64,000 nt of DNA from Antedon mediterranea (GCF_964355755.1 NC_092675.1:30342912-30406911), one strand, 5' to 3'. Shown: positions 39,101 to 50,737, counted from the first letter of the stretch. Made by a program: numbers and translations. The notes: generated from the letters alone by a model not told the origin.

Positions 39101-40347
39101 GAAGTTTGAACTTTGCTACTTTAATTGTTATTATAATAAATTAGGGCGATCTGTGAGGATGATGAATGAGAAAATCTAACATATTAATTTTAGACTTTAA
39201 ACCTTATATCAAAGTATAACCATTTAGCGGAACGTTTAGCTGCGTTTGTGTAATCTGTATAAGTAGGCCTATTGAGGAGACCTTCATATACCGTCATTAA
39301 GCTTTGTTCCCACAAGGAGGCAGCGCAAGGACGTAAGCGCAACACAAGTGATTTGACCAATGACAGTTCGAATAATCCATCGCTTGTGATTGGTCAGATT
39401 ACTCACGTTGCGCGTACGTCCTTGCGTTACGTCCTAGAAGCAAGCTTTATTATACAAAATCCAAACGTAATGCCTTAAAGTAGTTTGCAAAAGAGATCGT
39501 AAAAAGGCTAATTATCATAAACTAACATAATTTTCAAATAACGAGAGTAAGTAGAGTTTTGTTGCATTACGTCGTTATTTTCGTAATCTCATTAGTTGAA
39601 GAAGCCCAATTCTACAAGAAAAACGAACAACGTATAATGTTGGTTTTTTTTTTATCAACATCTAAGTATTCTAATTTGTTCAATTGCATGTGATTAGTTA
39701 ACTGCTTGATTTGTTCAGTTAACTGCTTGATTTGTTCATTTAACTGCTTGATTTGTTCAGTTAACTTCTTGATTTGTTTGACCACCACAATTATTGGTAT
39801 CAGGGTCAGGTAAATGCGGGAAAGAAGAATTATAAGTTACTACTGATTATCTATATGTTGTGTAATATGTCATTAAATGGAGGAACGATGTAGTGGAAGT
39901 AATGTAATGTGCCAGTACATTCTGACCTGTTTTATGTTTCCTTGCAGAAATCATATGAACGATCCAACTTTATATCATTATTACAATCCAAAAGACGGAA
40001 AAGAATGTCAATACTACAAACGAAGCGAGGAAAGTTTAGCATGGGGCCATTTATTCATCACTGAAAAGGCAATCTTCGAAAACTGGGCCAAGCAAGCACC
40101 TATTACTTTCCATCATCCATTTTGGAACATCAGCGGAACATCTTCGAGTTTATTAGACACTCCTTTTATAACTAAGTATCGTTATCGTTATAAACATTTT
40201 CAGAGATTTTCCAAACTAGGCACAATACCAAATTTGCATACGCATGCGCACATAACTTCACAATCAGGAGCTTTTCAAATGAAAGTAATACTTATCGTCT
40301 TCTGTTTACCATTCTTATTCCTTATGGCTTGCATATGCTGCTTTTAA
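36145..40347 (+). CDS. ST6GalNAc-type alpha-2,6-sialyltransferase, complete, four coding exons, 366 aa
   Basis: CAZy GT29 sialyltransferase, a type II Golgi membrane enzyme that transfers sialic acid from CMP-Neu5Ac to glycans. Coding exons 36145-36333, 36463-36887, 38582-38668 and 39948-40347 join in phase to 367 codons including the stop. Residues ~4-23 are a signal anchor after MRR. Motif L starts at CNKCAIISNSG (C69-) and includes IRMN and DVGSKTT. Motif S is TTGWLTMLLA...IAVYGI (~213-234). Motif III is HYYN (244-247). The VS motif is H268-LFIT-E273. Length and the KETG...TGW spacing match the ST6GALNAC3/5/6 group. The acceptor at 36128-36129 shows that the first coding exon is preceded by a noncoding exon. 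The donor of exon 3 (GTTAGA) is weak but gives the only in-phase join. Odd: residues 345-366 form a strongly hydrophobic C-terminus. Possible polyA signal AATAAA at 40810-40815. Exact linkage and acceptor specificity cannot be told from sequence. Confidence 0.87.
37551..37870. mobile_element. MITE family B copy 2, interrupted
   Basis: The left part (TCATTTATATCACATGTGGT, then GCCTGTATCATGTA) and the right part (GATGTTGTATTACC, GATACCTCGGAAACG) match the reverse complement of 47527-47720. About 150 bp of unrelated sequence (37641-37794) sits between them. In a sialyltransferase intron. Confidence 0.6.
38020..38440 (+). repeat. Diverged tandem duplication in sialyltransferase intron
   Basis: TCTCTTAATCGTGTTCATTTA...GATTTATACAATTGGACTTG and TACTCTTAATCATGTCCATTTA...GATTTATACAATCCGACTTG recur in order with a period of ~230 bp. 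An open frame in the first copy has no homology. Confidence 0.65.
38724..38822 (-). mobile_element. Repeat with conserved CAACCGGCTCAGCTACAGTG block, copy 2
   Basis: Second copy of the element at 19245-19365, just downstream of sialyltransferase exon 3 in its last intron. Confidence 0.55.
38935..39010 (+). mobile_element. Possible SINE/LINE fragment
   Basis: TCTTATATAGCGCATATAAG...CAATGCGCTGTACATAAATT resembles the TATAGCGC...GCGCTTTACA module found at ends of many marine-invertebrate retroelements. Only ~75 bp is recognisable. Confidence 0.35.
39298..39449. mobile_element. Palindromic MITE with GACGTAAGCGCAAC arms
   Basis: In the last sialyltransferase intron. The left arm GCGCAAGGACGTAAGCGCAA and TGACCAAT are mirrored at the right by GTTGCGCGTACGTCCTTGCG and ATTGGTCA. 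The outer AAGCTT is also mirrored. Probable TA target. Confidence 0.7.
39696..39779 (+). repeat. 21-bp tandem repeat, four copies
   Basis: GTTAACTGCTTGATTTGTTCA repeated four times with few changes, upstream of the last sialyltransferase exon. Confidence 0.9.
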
Positions 40348-40659
40348 TAACGTTGGATCAAGTATAAATTCAATGTTTGCATGACTGAATTATTAATATT
40401 TTCTTTATGAGATTTTTGTCTGGCTAATCAATTAATTTGTCAAACTTTGGAGATGCAATTATGTTTACATCTTCCTGGTTATACATCATCGACAGAAATG
40501 ACTTGTATCTATGGACATTGTGATGTATCAATTTAATCTAATCGATCCCAAAAATGAATTGAATTCCATTGAGAATAGTGAGGTAATCAATGGCTCATTA
40601 CAGGTTTCTGTCGCACATGCGTGGTCCATTATCATTTAAAAATTCGGATTTTTTAAAAA

Positions 40660-40693
<34 letters not shown>

Positions 40694-40695
40694 CA
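40660..40695 (+). repeat. (GAT)n microsatellite
   Basis: About eleven uninterrupted triplets in the sialyltransferase 3' region. Confidence 0.92.
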
Positions 40696-42395
40696 ATGTG
40701 CAGTTGGTCAGATTAATTGTACTATATATATCTCAAGATAAAATAAGCATAAATATTCAACAGATAGCGTGATCATCATCAGCAAAAAATATTGTATAAC
40801 TGTGATATCAATAAACCAACGAATTTTCGTTTTAGTGAATGACAGAGTTTTATAACTTAAATAAAATTAATGTCTCGCGAAATATGCAATCAATGTACAT
40901 ATAAGTATTTTAATGTTTTGCCTTTTCTTGTACAAAATACTGAAATACTACAGGAAAATAGATAATTATAAATGTCAATTTTATGTATTGTCTCAAACTC
41001 AATCTTATAAAATAAAAGAGCTACGAATCTGTTTGACGAAATTGTGTGTTATGGTAATGTTATGCGAATCAATCAGGGAAAAGAAGTATCACGACAGTAA
41101 TGTCACGTGATGACATTCCAGCTATCCTCCGATATTTTTCTATAAATCTGTATTGCCTGTGATAATATGTGTACTATTTATTCAACACAAGTATGTATGT
41201 CTACTTATGATACAAATCATTAGGCTAACAATGTTGGAGGATCTTTCTTATTAATCAATATTACGTCTAAGTAAGGCTTGAATAAGCACAGGAAACAAAA
41301 ATAAACGCGATGCGTTTTATCAGTTTCGGTGTTTTCTCAGATAAAAACCCCCATTAAGAAATTATGCTATCGGGGTACTAAGACATAGTTGCTAAAACAG
41401 ACAGCTGTATAAATACAAACATACTGTAAGCACCTTTTAAAAACCTTCTTATTATCACCAACAAATTCTTCTATGTTCTAATTAATATCAAACGGTACTG
41501 AAATCAATTCAACTTTCTAATCTTTTCATCGCAAACCAATTTACAGATGCCATAATCTTCTCCACCCATAGCCACTGTTCTGAGCTGCTATTTTTGTTTT
41601 CATTCAAGCCATTACGGTACTCGATCTGCAATACCATCTTCTATCAATGTTGGCATACATTACATTTTTAAAATCCATAATACATTAAAAGACCTTGTCA
41701 ATATTAATATCGATCTTTACTCATCAATAAAGTATTTTGATAGATCGCATTTCAACAATATATTGTTTTCAGCCTAGGGACAATTAGACTGATAATTGCT
41801 TTTTTATTTGATATTAAGTATCATTTCTTGCCGTATTACTATCGACGGGTTTTGCTTCTGATTAATGTGATGAAAGATGTAATAATATATACACCATCGG
41901 TATGGTGGGGCGTATAATGTTAGGCTGCATAATGCGGTAAAAACGTTCGTACACACAGAAATGACTTTTATCTCCAAGTCATCATCCAAAGAACAGAAAA
42001 TGTTATGTTATGTTAATATTTAAAATGTTAACCGTTTTTATTCGTCGTAACCTTTGTCTTTCTGTCTGTTGTTTTCGACTTGTTGTTCTTGTTGTTTCTG
42101 TGTTTTTTTAAAAATATATTTATATTGTGTTTAAGACATTGGCCTTGTTGGGTGTAAATGTGAAATAAAATAAAAATAAAATGTTAAACAGTACATAATT
42201 CTCCAACGTAGTTATAACATTGAGGAATTCCTCCATAGCGTACGACAGAAGTCGGTTGTGTTTATATATCGTGTAATTAATTCATTTAATTTATTACCAT
42301 TTTTTAGACATTTTTCTTTTCCAGTCTGTAAATTATTTGTCAATTTACAGAAATGTTTTTTATTGTTATTTAGATTTGAAAGAAATAAATGTTAA

Positions 42396-42442
42396 CTTGA
42401 TTGATTGATAATTGATTGATTGATAATTGATTGATTGATAAT
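42396..42442 (+). repeat. TTGATTGATTGATAA tandem repeat
   Basis: Three copies of a 15-bp unit. Confidence 0.85.
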
Positions 42443-42505
42443 TAGTTGCACAATTTACTGTAATAACCTACGTAGACCAACGTCTAAAGCAAAGATATGT
42501 CTCAC

Positions 42506-42628
42506 CCTCACGTTCTTAAAGTTGCATACAAGGTAAGTATGGCATAGGAAAGAATGAAATGACACGTAATGTCACTCGTCCCTGGTCTGGCCCTCACGTT
42601 CGTACAGTTGCATAAATGGTAAGTATGG
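42506..42628 (+). repeat. ~40-bp direct duplication
   Basis: CCCTCACGTTC(T/G)TA(A/C)AGTTGCATA followed by AGGTAAGTATGGC occurs at ~42506 and ~42589. Confidence 0.75.
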
Positions 42629-42937
42629 CTCTCAAGCTGAATGGTATACTAAGAGAGCTATTATATACTTCATTTGATGAAGTACCACATGGTGATAAAG
42701 AAAACATGTTTGCAGCGCGTGGTAGATTACGATACTCATTTAACAGGCTATAATAATAACATGCCTTATTACTATACTGTAGCCTACTTGGCTGTCTATC
42801 TTGTAGTAAACCAATCGTGAGGTTCGCAAACGACGGAAGATGCTGTTCCGCAATTTAGATGATTATCGATTCAAACGATAATATTACATCCGCGATCTTT
42901 TAATCGTTTTAATTGTTTGTTACACTTCCATATGCCT

Positions 42938-43137
42938 AAAGCTCACTATCAAACTTTATGTGACCACAAAATATGATGTGCCTATATATTGACATGATGA
43001 TGTCATATCACTACCATATTTGGACATATCACTACCATATTTGGGCATGTCACTACCATATTTGGGCATGTCACTACCATATTTGGGCACATCACATTTA
43101 TTTTGTCAAACTATATTGATATTGTAGACGGAACTTT
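42938..43137. mobile_element. MITE family A copy 8, expanded core
   Basis: Between the shared arms the core holds four tandem ~21-bp units of CACTACCATATTTGGGCATGT (about 43008-43090), so the element is ~200 bp rather than ~150. Confidence 0.78.
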
Positions 43138-44159
43138 AAAAAGAAGTGTTTTCAGTAGATCTGCCTTACTTTACTAAAGGAAAATTAAATGAATACTAAT
43201 TTACAATTATGCATACCCTGTTACTATATCATGACACAGTATAAGCTAGGTTATATCCATTCATTATTAGTAGCAGTTATACTGCACTGCTACAACCACT
43301 AGTTTCTGCTATTATTAATTTCGGATCAGTTACTATACGTATTAGTCTATGTTATTAAAAGTTAGTTTATGCTCTTTCCTGCTCTCTTTCTCTCTCCCTC
43401 CCATCCATGCCCTGTCCATCCTCCCTTTCTTTACTTTCACAGATCAATAATGCGAATACGGGTCACACACACGCACGTAAGAATAAGAATCTTCTATAGC
43501 TAGAATACAGAATACAAAATAACCATAAAGCATGATATGAATAGTGAGACGAACATTCATTATGACTCGTGCTATGTCATATCAACTTTCTAATTGAATT
43601 CAGTATAATTGACTTTTCCCCAGCAGTTGTCAGCTACAAAATATTTGGTACAGTCAATTCAAAAGATCAAATATATTTGATTAATAGACATAACTCACGA
43701 TATTAGCCATAGGCTGTATTATACCATAAGCTTACTAATTCAACAAAATTGTAAAATCAATAAGTTTTAAATGCTGAAGCATCAACATGCATTGATTTTA
43801 GACAAGATTTTAGACAAGAATTTAGCTTCATTCAGTAAACTTTGCCAGTGAAGGCCATGATATATTTCATACAATGTTAATCCATATATTTATCAATAAA
43901 TCACTATTTGTTATCCTAACGTTTATGTTTCTTAATGACATCAGTATAATTTCTAAATCATTAACTGTACTGTAGGGTACAAATGTTGCTTGCCAGTTAT
44001 ACAATATGTTTATATGGCGATAATTGCAATTATCATCCGTTTAGACAGCTTTTATACTGTTTAAAAACACGTCCATATTGTCAGATTCCATCTATATCAT
44101 TACCAATTACCATTTTTACGTCTTTTATATTTATTTTATTTTATCTTATTTATAGAGGG

Positions 44160-44625
44160 TGCCCCTAAACAGCGGGGCCCTCTCTTGATGAGTGTGACAG
44201 TGGTAGTATGAATACTAGTACACCGGGGTAACACTACAGTCGTCTCGAAAGATGTACTAGGTTCTTTAAAGTGATGTGTAAACTGGACCTACGGTTTATA
44301 GTCCAAAGGTAATAAATAGAAACAAGCTCTCCTCTACTAATGATAAAACCAAGTAGACTCCTCATCAATACTAAGGTTGCACATTTTGAAGTAGGTTCTT
44401 TTTCGTATCAACAGAGGCATTTAATTTTATTTTTTTAGTAATGTGTTTTGTTATGGGTCCCTACGAGACAAGTTTTTAACTTCTAGAAGGGATCCATGAT
44501 AATAATGACTACCAATTACTGCTTTATCTATGTTCACTTTAATATCTTTTTTCTATTTTGTATATATTCATTCATTATTATCTAAATAAATATTATCTGA
44601 ATCTGAATCTGAATCTGAATGAACC
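44160..44625 (+). mobile_element. Possible LINE 3' end with (TCTGAA)n tail
   Basis: Ends AAATAAATATTATC(TGAATC)n at 44585-44622, a hexamer tail typical of some LINE 3' termini. Upstream sequence is noncoding, so family assignment is not possible. Confidence 0.4.
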
Positions 44626-45010
44626 TGGTAATAAGAGTTAATCAACAGTGATCCTTCCCTGTTAATAATAAAACCTCTCCTTCATCAATACAGCAGCACA
44701 ATAAGCTACATTTAGGCATGCAGTATGCCACACAGACAAAAGCAATCACATATTCAAACAACCAATCCTGTGCCTCTAAAATGTTTAAGTACTTCATGTC
44801 ATTTATGAACCTGGTATTAATCGGTGCTAATAACAGAGACTCTACCAGGCTAATAATAATACCATCCTTTTTATCAATATATAAATTGCTTATTTTAAGT
44901 AAGTACTTTATATTAAACCAAACTGGTAGTAAATAGAGTAACCAGACACTCTTCCTCCGCCAGATGGACATTAAAAGTACTTTTTATCAATGTACTCATT
45001 ATGCTAGACT
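44300..45010 (+). repeat. Degenerate tandem units with TAATAATAAAACC and TCATCAATA blocks
   Basis: Four diverged units near 44308, 44627, 44809 and 44923 share CTGGTAATAA, a CTCTCC/CCATCC block, ATCAATA and a trailing TTATTTTA or CATTTA. They suggest an old tandem array. Confidence 0.45.
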
Positions 45011-45638
45011 ACAGCTAATAAGGATTCCTCTGGGATGTAATATGATAGGAAGTTTAAAATGTGAACGCTGTGAAGGATCCAGTTACACTTTATCCATGCA
45101 TATCTAATAACATGAATCGAAACATCTTACAAATGAACTATACTCTTAAATCCTCTTATATTCTAGTTAAAGTAAACTGTATTCTATACAATATAGCCGC
45201 TTTCCGACCCAACAAAGTAGTAGGGGTTGGCCAGAGTACTAAAACATACTTCTTGTGTTTATTTTGTATTTATGATGTACCGAATGTACCTGTGACCATA
45301 ACATAATGATACAAAGTTAGATTGTGGTTTTTGATCCTAGAGTTGAGGAGTGGCAGGCAAGAATTGATGTTAAGATTTAGTGGATACAGATTAGGGGAAC
45401 ATAACTCATTATGGTGTTAAATGCAACAGCTTATTTCAATGAAAACACAGCTCCACACCAAAATACAGTCGCCTGTTTTGCTACTTTATGAAATTTATTC
45501 ATATAAAATTGAAAATAAAAAATACAAAATATATAATATAGTATAGAAACATGAATGAAACTGTATTATTACAAATAATAAATCATTTACTCAGAATAAA
45601 ATGTAAATATTTTATAGTGACTATTCAGTAGAATCTTC

Positions 45639-45788
45639 TTGAGCTCTGTCTACACTATCAAACTAGTTTGACAATAACAGTGTGATGTGCCCAAATATGG
45701 TATTGCTCTGATATGACATCATCATGTCCATATATGGGTACATCACATTTTTTTGTCACATAAAGTTTGATAGTGTAGACAGGGCTAA
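45639..45788. mobile_element. MITE family A copy 9
   Basis: GAGCTCTGTCTACACTATCA...GATAGTGTAGACAGGGCTAA, close to a perfect palindrome, just downstream of the PIGW stop codon. It may fall in the PIGW 3' flank. Confidence 0.8.
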
Positions 45789-45984
45789 ATATCTTCTTGT
45801 TGTTCAGCAAAATGTGAGATACTTAACCTCAAAAATATAAAAATTTAAATTTCCTTTCTCCCACTTTTCTTGCACTGATTAAATAAATTAAATTTGTACA
45901 TCATAGTCCCCATCATTTTAAGATTGTTAGTGATTTTCCCCAAATTAGAATGTATAAATATACATATGAAAAACCGTGTATTTA

Positions 45985-48900
45985 TCATAAGAATTTAAAC
46001 TTGATACCTTTATATTGCATAACAGTTGTCACAGAGCACAACAATGCCATATAGAAAACAATAATTAAAAATGAAAACAAATTGCTGACCGTTAGCGTGT
46101 TGATGGTCAAATTGACCAGTCCAGTTAGAAGATTACCAAGCAAGAAGAAGAGGAGTTGATGAGCATTGACTCCATGTAAAAGATTACTTTGATTTGCCGG
46201 GTGTTTCAGATGCAAGAACATATCTAAAGCCATAAGAATATAGAAAACAATAATTTATATAAAATAAAGATAAATTGTTTATATAATTAATTAATTAAGT
46301 TCAAAGGCAGTTAACTAAGAAAATGGCAATGCTGTGGGTATCAGTGGCTGGATCTTAATGGAGAAAATAAGCAAAAAGCCAAAATTGCAGAGCTTTTTAG
46401 AGAGGGAGGTATCAATTTGCGACGACTGCAACCAAAATGTCATGTTTGTACATTGTGCACATGCAGGAATACTATTGTGTGTGTCCTCACTCCCCACCTC
46501 TCACTCTGACACAGGTTTGATGGATTCTAGGTCCAGGCAACGACCGATGACATCGATTGATCTGCCCTACGTTGGTCATTGGTCGAAACCTCCCAACATC
46601 TTGAGACATCAAAGTGTCTTCACTAATGCGTATAATTAACTCTTATTTTCGCTTTGATTTTGTAACTCAAATTTCAATCATTTTTACTCTAACAGTGACT
46701 GAGGTCGAGATTTTTTAGATAGAAACACAGTCATATCTTTCAGGTGGAGATCTGATTATTTTAAGTGGCAGTTGGTTACCTGTATCTGATTTGGTTGCAG
46801 TATCTTGTTGCCATGCAAGCACAATATCTACTAAAAGGAACGTTGCCAGTGAAAATACACCTTGAGCAAGCTGTAACAAAAAGAAAACAATATTTAGTCA
46901 ACTTAAGAATAATAAGAAATGTTTGATAGAAAGAGCTAAATCTGATTTTGGACTTTATGTATTCTGGGACAAGATGGAACTTTGGAAACTGTAGCATGAA
47001 ATATTACCAACTGCAAAAGTATAATATATAGTGTAATATACAGTGTAATATGCTTGTGTCTAGACAGGCTGTGGTATTTTTTAATGTTCATTTAATACAC
47101 AAATTTGTGTGCATATATTTACTTACAATCCAGACAATGTAGGATGCATTTCCTAAACGTCTAGAAACCTCTCCAGTATAAGATGGCAGTTGATTCAAGA
47201 TACACCAGAAGAGAATGGTAAAACCCCAGAGACATCCAAGTAAACGAACACTGCCAGAGAATGACCAGCTGTAAGGTACAATTCAGAAGATTGTCAAATG
47301 ATTAGTAGTTGATATTGTATTATAAAAGAGTACAACAATACAGCAAAGAAATGTATTTTATATCTTAGGTTATTACATTTGTTTGAATTTATTATGTAAG
47401 CCTACTCAATGATAGATAATATGCAGTAAACTGATAGAGGGATGGGGCAGACTATTTAGGCTATTATAAAGATTCTCCAATAACTGTATACAGTTGAACA
47501 CAAGTACATCACAATACAAATACAGTTTGGAGAATTGCCAAAGTATCTTGGGAATATTTGGTAATACAACATCACATATGTTTCACATGTATCTAGTAGT
47601 ATACATGATACAGGCGCCACATGTGATATAAATGATATGCTGTACTACCAAATATTTTCTATGATACTTTGGAAATAGATAGTGTGTGGAGATACAGCAC
47701 TGGGAATCTGGAGGCATAATAATTATTTAAAAGAAAGTGACCTGCTGATTTGAAGTTAAACATTAGGATTAGTACACATGGCCACCCTGCAAACAACTGT
47801 GTATATCATGTTAGACACATTATTACCATTATCATGTGTTTTTATAAATGTACCTTTTCCTAAAAAGTAAACGTCCAATAGATACACCTCCTAAGTAGAT
47901 TGAAGTAAATCCTATGCATGAGAATATTCCTTCCCGATTGGCTGATATCCAACCAATCCTGCTCCCTGTACCATCAGGTCCATTTAAAATATACTCTTGA
48001 AGTCCGCAATTGGTCAATAAATGTTGATATGTAAAAGTTACCAATAGCAACAGCATTCCACTAAAGCTGATGGGTATAATTACAAACAACAGACTTGATA
48101 TAATCTACAAAAACAAAGTTAAAAGTGTGACATTCAAATAATAGTTTTCAAATGGTTATCTAAACACTACATATTAAATTACTGTAAGAGAACAAAAATA
48201 ATGTAATACATGAATACTATACACAGCATCACAATAGAATTAGATATGTTGACACGTTAATATGTCAACATCAGGACAGTTCAGCTCAGTTTACACTATC
48301 AAGCTTTATGCGACAAAAAATGTGATGTGTTCATGTATGGACATGATGACATATCACTACCATATTTGTGTATATCACTACGATATTTGTGTACAGTATA
48401 TCTCTACTATATTTGGATATATTACTACCATATTTGGGCATATCACCCTTTTTTTTTCAAACTAGTTTGAGTGTAGACAGTGCTTTAGTGTGACAGTTAT
48501 GTGTTGGCATACTACTAACACTACATCACTGTTGTATATCTTCAGGTTTTAACTGAAATCTGTAAATAAGCAAAATTGTAAAAACTACAAATATAAAATT
48601 TGACTTACCCTAACAAAAAATAATGAAAGAAAGAAGTTCCAATGGACACCATACTCAGATACATGTTGATGATAATCAGCCAGTCTCACGGACAATAATC
48701 GCATCAACCCTAGTAACAGAAGAGGCAAGCTTGTCATCATGTTGCTTTGAACTTTAGATAATTTGCTAACCAACCTACAAGAAAAAAGTTATTCTTAAGT
48801 TTGATGAAAAAACATTTTAATTTTGACTCTTGAAGGAGAACAAAGAAAATCACATCACTCATAAAACAGATGGAAGTAAAAACATTTAACTCCTTGTTAT

Positions 48901-50573
48901 AACTATTTGAATAATATTATTATTCCACTATAGGATTTATATTCCACTCTCTACTTTCTTACATTACAACTATAGGATTTATATTTCTTGTATTTAAAAT
49001 ACAGTATAATCTTACCCAGAAGGCAATTGCTTAGTTCTAGCTTCTGAAGACACCAAGCCATTAATGAATATAAACATGCCGACACCACCATCCATAAGAC
49101 TAACGCCAAATGTTTCTGTTTTAGCGAAACGCCTTGGAAATATGTGAAAATCAACGGCCAGTATCGAGATAGTTGTTGAGAAAAGAACGCAGAGTCGTAA
49201 AGACGATACAAATGGCAGTTTGGCAGACGACACACTTGATTCTAAATATGAATGCACTGATGGTTTTAAATCTCCTGGGGAAATAAAATAATGAATGCAG
49301 TTATTCTAATTCACATAATGTGATGCAACAAAGAGGATGTACTGTTGACTGTTTTCCACAAAATTAAAGGAAATCAAAAAGTTGGTTAATTTGCATATTT
49401 TTATTATTCGAAAAAATGCTCGACCAATCAGAGATCAGGATTTTTTGTATTTGTGGGAATAGATTCACCTAGTTGAAAACAAGTTTAAAGGGTCTTTCAC
49501 ACCTGTTCCGGTATGATTCCGGTAAATCAAATGTTGATGTTTCGTTTTACAACACTTCACTCGGTTATGCACCATTTGATATGCGTGTAATGGCGTGAAA
49601 ACGAAACATTGACGTTCAATTTGATTTGCCAGCACCGGAAAGGGTGTGAAACACTCTTAACAGCTGTATTTTCCACAGTACCAAAGTTTGAAACAAAAAA
49701 GTTGCTGAATTAAAAATCTTCAACTGTAGTAGAGTAACTACAAAATAGAAATGCAAATTTGGATTACTATTATTTTTTAAGGCTGGATATGTTTGTGACA
49801 GCTTGACCCACTTACCAGGTTGAATTAGGTGCAAGGTGATTGCAGCCACTAACAACAAGACCAATACATGTTGTATATGATCACTGCCATAGGTACAACA
49901 CGTAACCATTGGTAAGATCATAGTAAGAAAATCTATAACAAATCTGTAAACAAGAAAAATATATTTTATTTTTTTTCATTTAGGCAGATTGAGGTGGCTC
50001 TCTCCCCTATAATAAAAAGAGGAAATATAGTGTCTAAGGCAGGTATAATATTTGGGATCTACTCCTGATAAAGCTCTGTCTACAGGGGAGGGTTGTGTGC
50101 CCAAATATATGGTGCTAGTGATATGCCCAAATATGTAGTAGTGATATGACATAATATTTTATTGTCACATAAAGTTGGATAGTGTAGACAAAGCTTTAGA
50201 TACACATCATCACAAATCCTGTACCATTATAATTTTGAAATTCAATTAATATTATATTACCTCCAATCCAACAGTAACAGTTGCACACAAAGCACACTAT
50301 TTTATTATTATGTATTCAAGTTAGTCACCAACTTACACTAAATATGGAGTACTGTAGCACTACAACACAAGTTACATGGATAATAAGACCAAATCATACA
50401 TACACAAAACATGAGTGTTTTTTGGTTGGAGGTTTTGTCACAATGAGCCATGGTTGCAACTGTGACCTCAGAAATACAACCAATGTACCAACAAGTGTCA
50501 GAGAAGCAACTTCTACTGCACTTGTACCAATTAGGTTACTGTAAAATAATTCCTTTTCTTCTTTATCTGCCAT
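45985..50573 (-). CDS. PIGW: PIGW, GPI-anchor inositol acyltransferase, complete, eight coding exons, 481 aa
   Basis: Phosphatidylinositol-glycan biosynthesis class W: a polytopic ER membrane enzyme that acylates the inositol of GlcN-PI during GPI-anchor assembly (yeast GWT1). Minus-strand coding exons 50404-50573, 49816-49943, 49016-49274, 48609-48774, 47854-48104, 47127-47268, 46780-46870 and 45985-46223 all have GT/AG borders and join in phase to 482 codons including the stop, near the ~500-residue family length. Matches to known [15 protein letters not shown] at the N-terminus, [15 protein letters not shown] (139-153), the following [16 protein letters not shown] in exon 4, [10 protein letters not shown]...ANREGI in exon 5, [15 protein letters not shown] in exon 6, and [19 protein letters not shown] near the C-terminus. 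Many hydrophobic segments fit a multi-pass protein. Introns carry MITE copies (48279-48487, 49489-49656, 50069-50198). Unlike mammals, where the coding region is in one exon, it is split by seven introns. Confidence 0.93.
47527..47720. mobile_element. MITE family B copy 1
   Basis: Inverted arms (CCAAAGTATCTTGGGAATAT left; ATTTTCTATGATACTTTGG right) around ATCACATATG and CACATGTGATAT. In a PIGW intron. A second copy in opposite orientation is at 37551-37870. Confidence 0.65.
48279..48487. mobile_element. MITE family A copy 10, expanded core
   Basis: In a PIGW intron. Arms are diverged, and the core has about four copies of a ~21-bp CACTACCATATTTGTGTATAT-like unit. Confidence 0.7.
49489..49656. 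mobile_element. TTAA-flanked MITE (piggyBac-like)
   Basis: 168-bp hairpin element in a PIGW intron. Left end AGGGTCTTTCACACCTGTTCC; right end GGAAAGGGTGTGAAACACTC; inner arms AATGTTGATGTTTCGTTTT and AAAACGAAACATTGACGTT. Flanked on both sides by TTAA (49485-49488, 49657-49660), the target preference of piggyBac-type elements. Confidence 0.75.
50069..50198. mobile_element. MITE family A copy 11
   Basis: AAAGCTCTGTCTAC...GATAGTGTAGACAAAGCTTTA with a shortened core; in PIGW intron 1. Confidence 0.7.
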
Positions 50574-50617
50574 TTTTCTGTAATTAGAGTAAACAAACAT
50601 AATATAGATGTCTTTAT

Positions 50618-50708
50618 CATCATTCCGATACATTAAACATAATATATATTTTTATCATCATTCGATACATTAAACATAATATATATTTATCATCATTCCG
50701 ATACATTA
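50618..50708 (+). repeat. ~39-bp tandem repeat at PIGW 5' end
   Basis: CATTCCGATACATTAAACAT then AATATATATTTTTATCAT, three copies, ending about 45 bp upstream of the PIGW start codon side of the fold-back element. Confidence 0.85.
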
Positions 50709-50737
50709 TAAACTGGATAAGCTGCCTGAAGTGTATG

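Larger units (their letters stand above)
40860..45638. other. Intergenic DNA between the sialyltransferase and PIGW
   Basis: No gene seen. Contains a family A MITE with an expanded core, a possible LINE 3' end with hexamer tail, degenerate tandem units and microsatellites. Confidence 0.5.

Noticed and set aside
46334-46639. 101-codon plus-strand frame in a PIGW intron
   Set aside because: No recognised motif or repeats of known families; antisense to an intron and likely chance.
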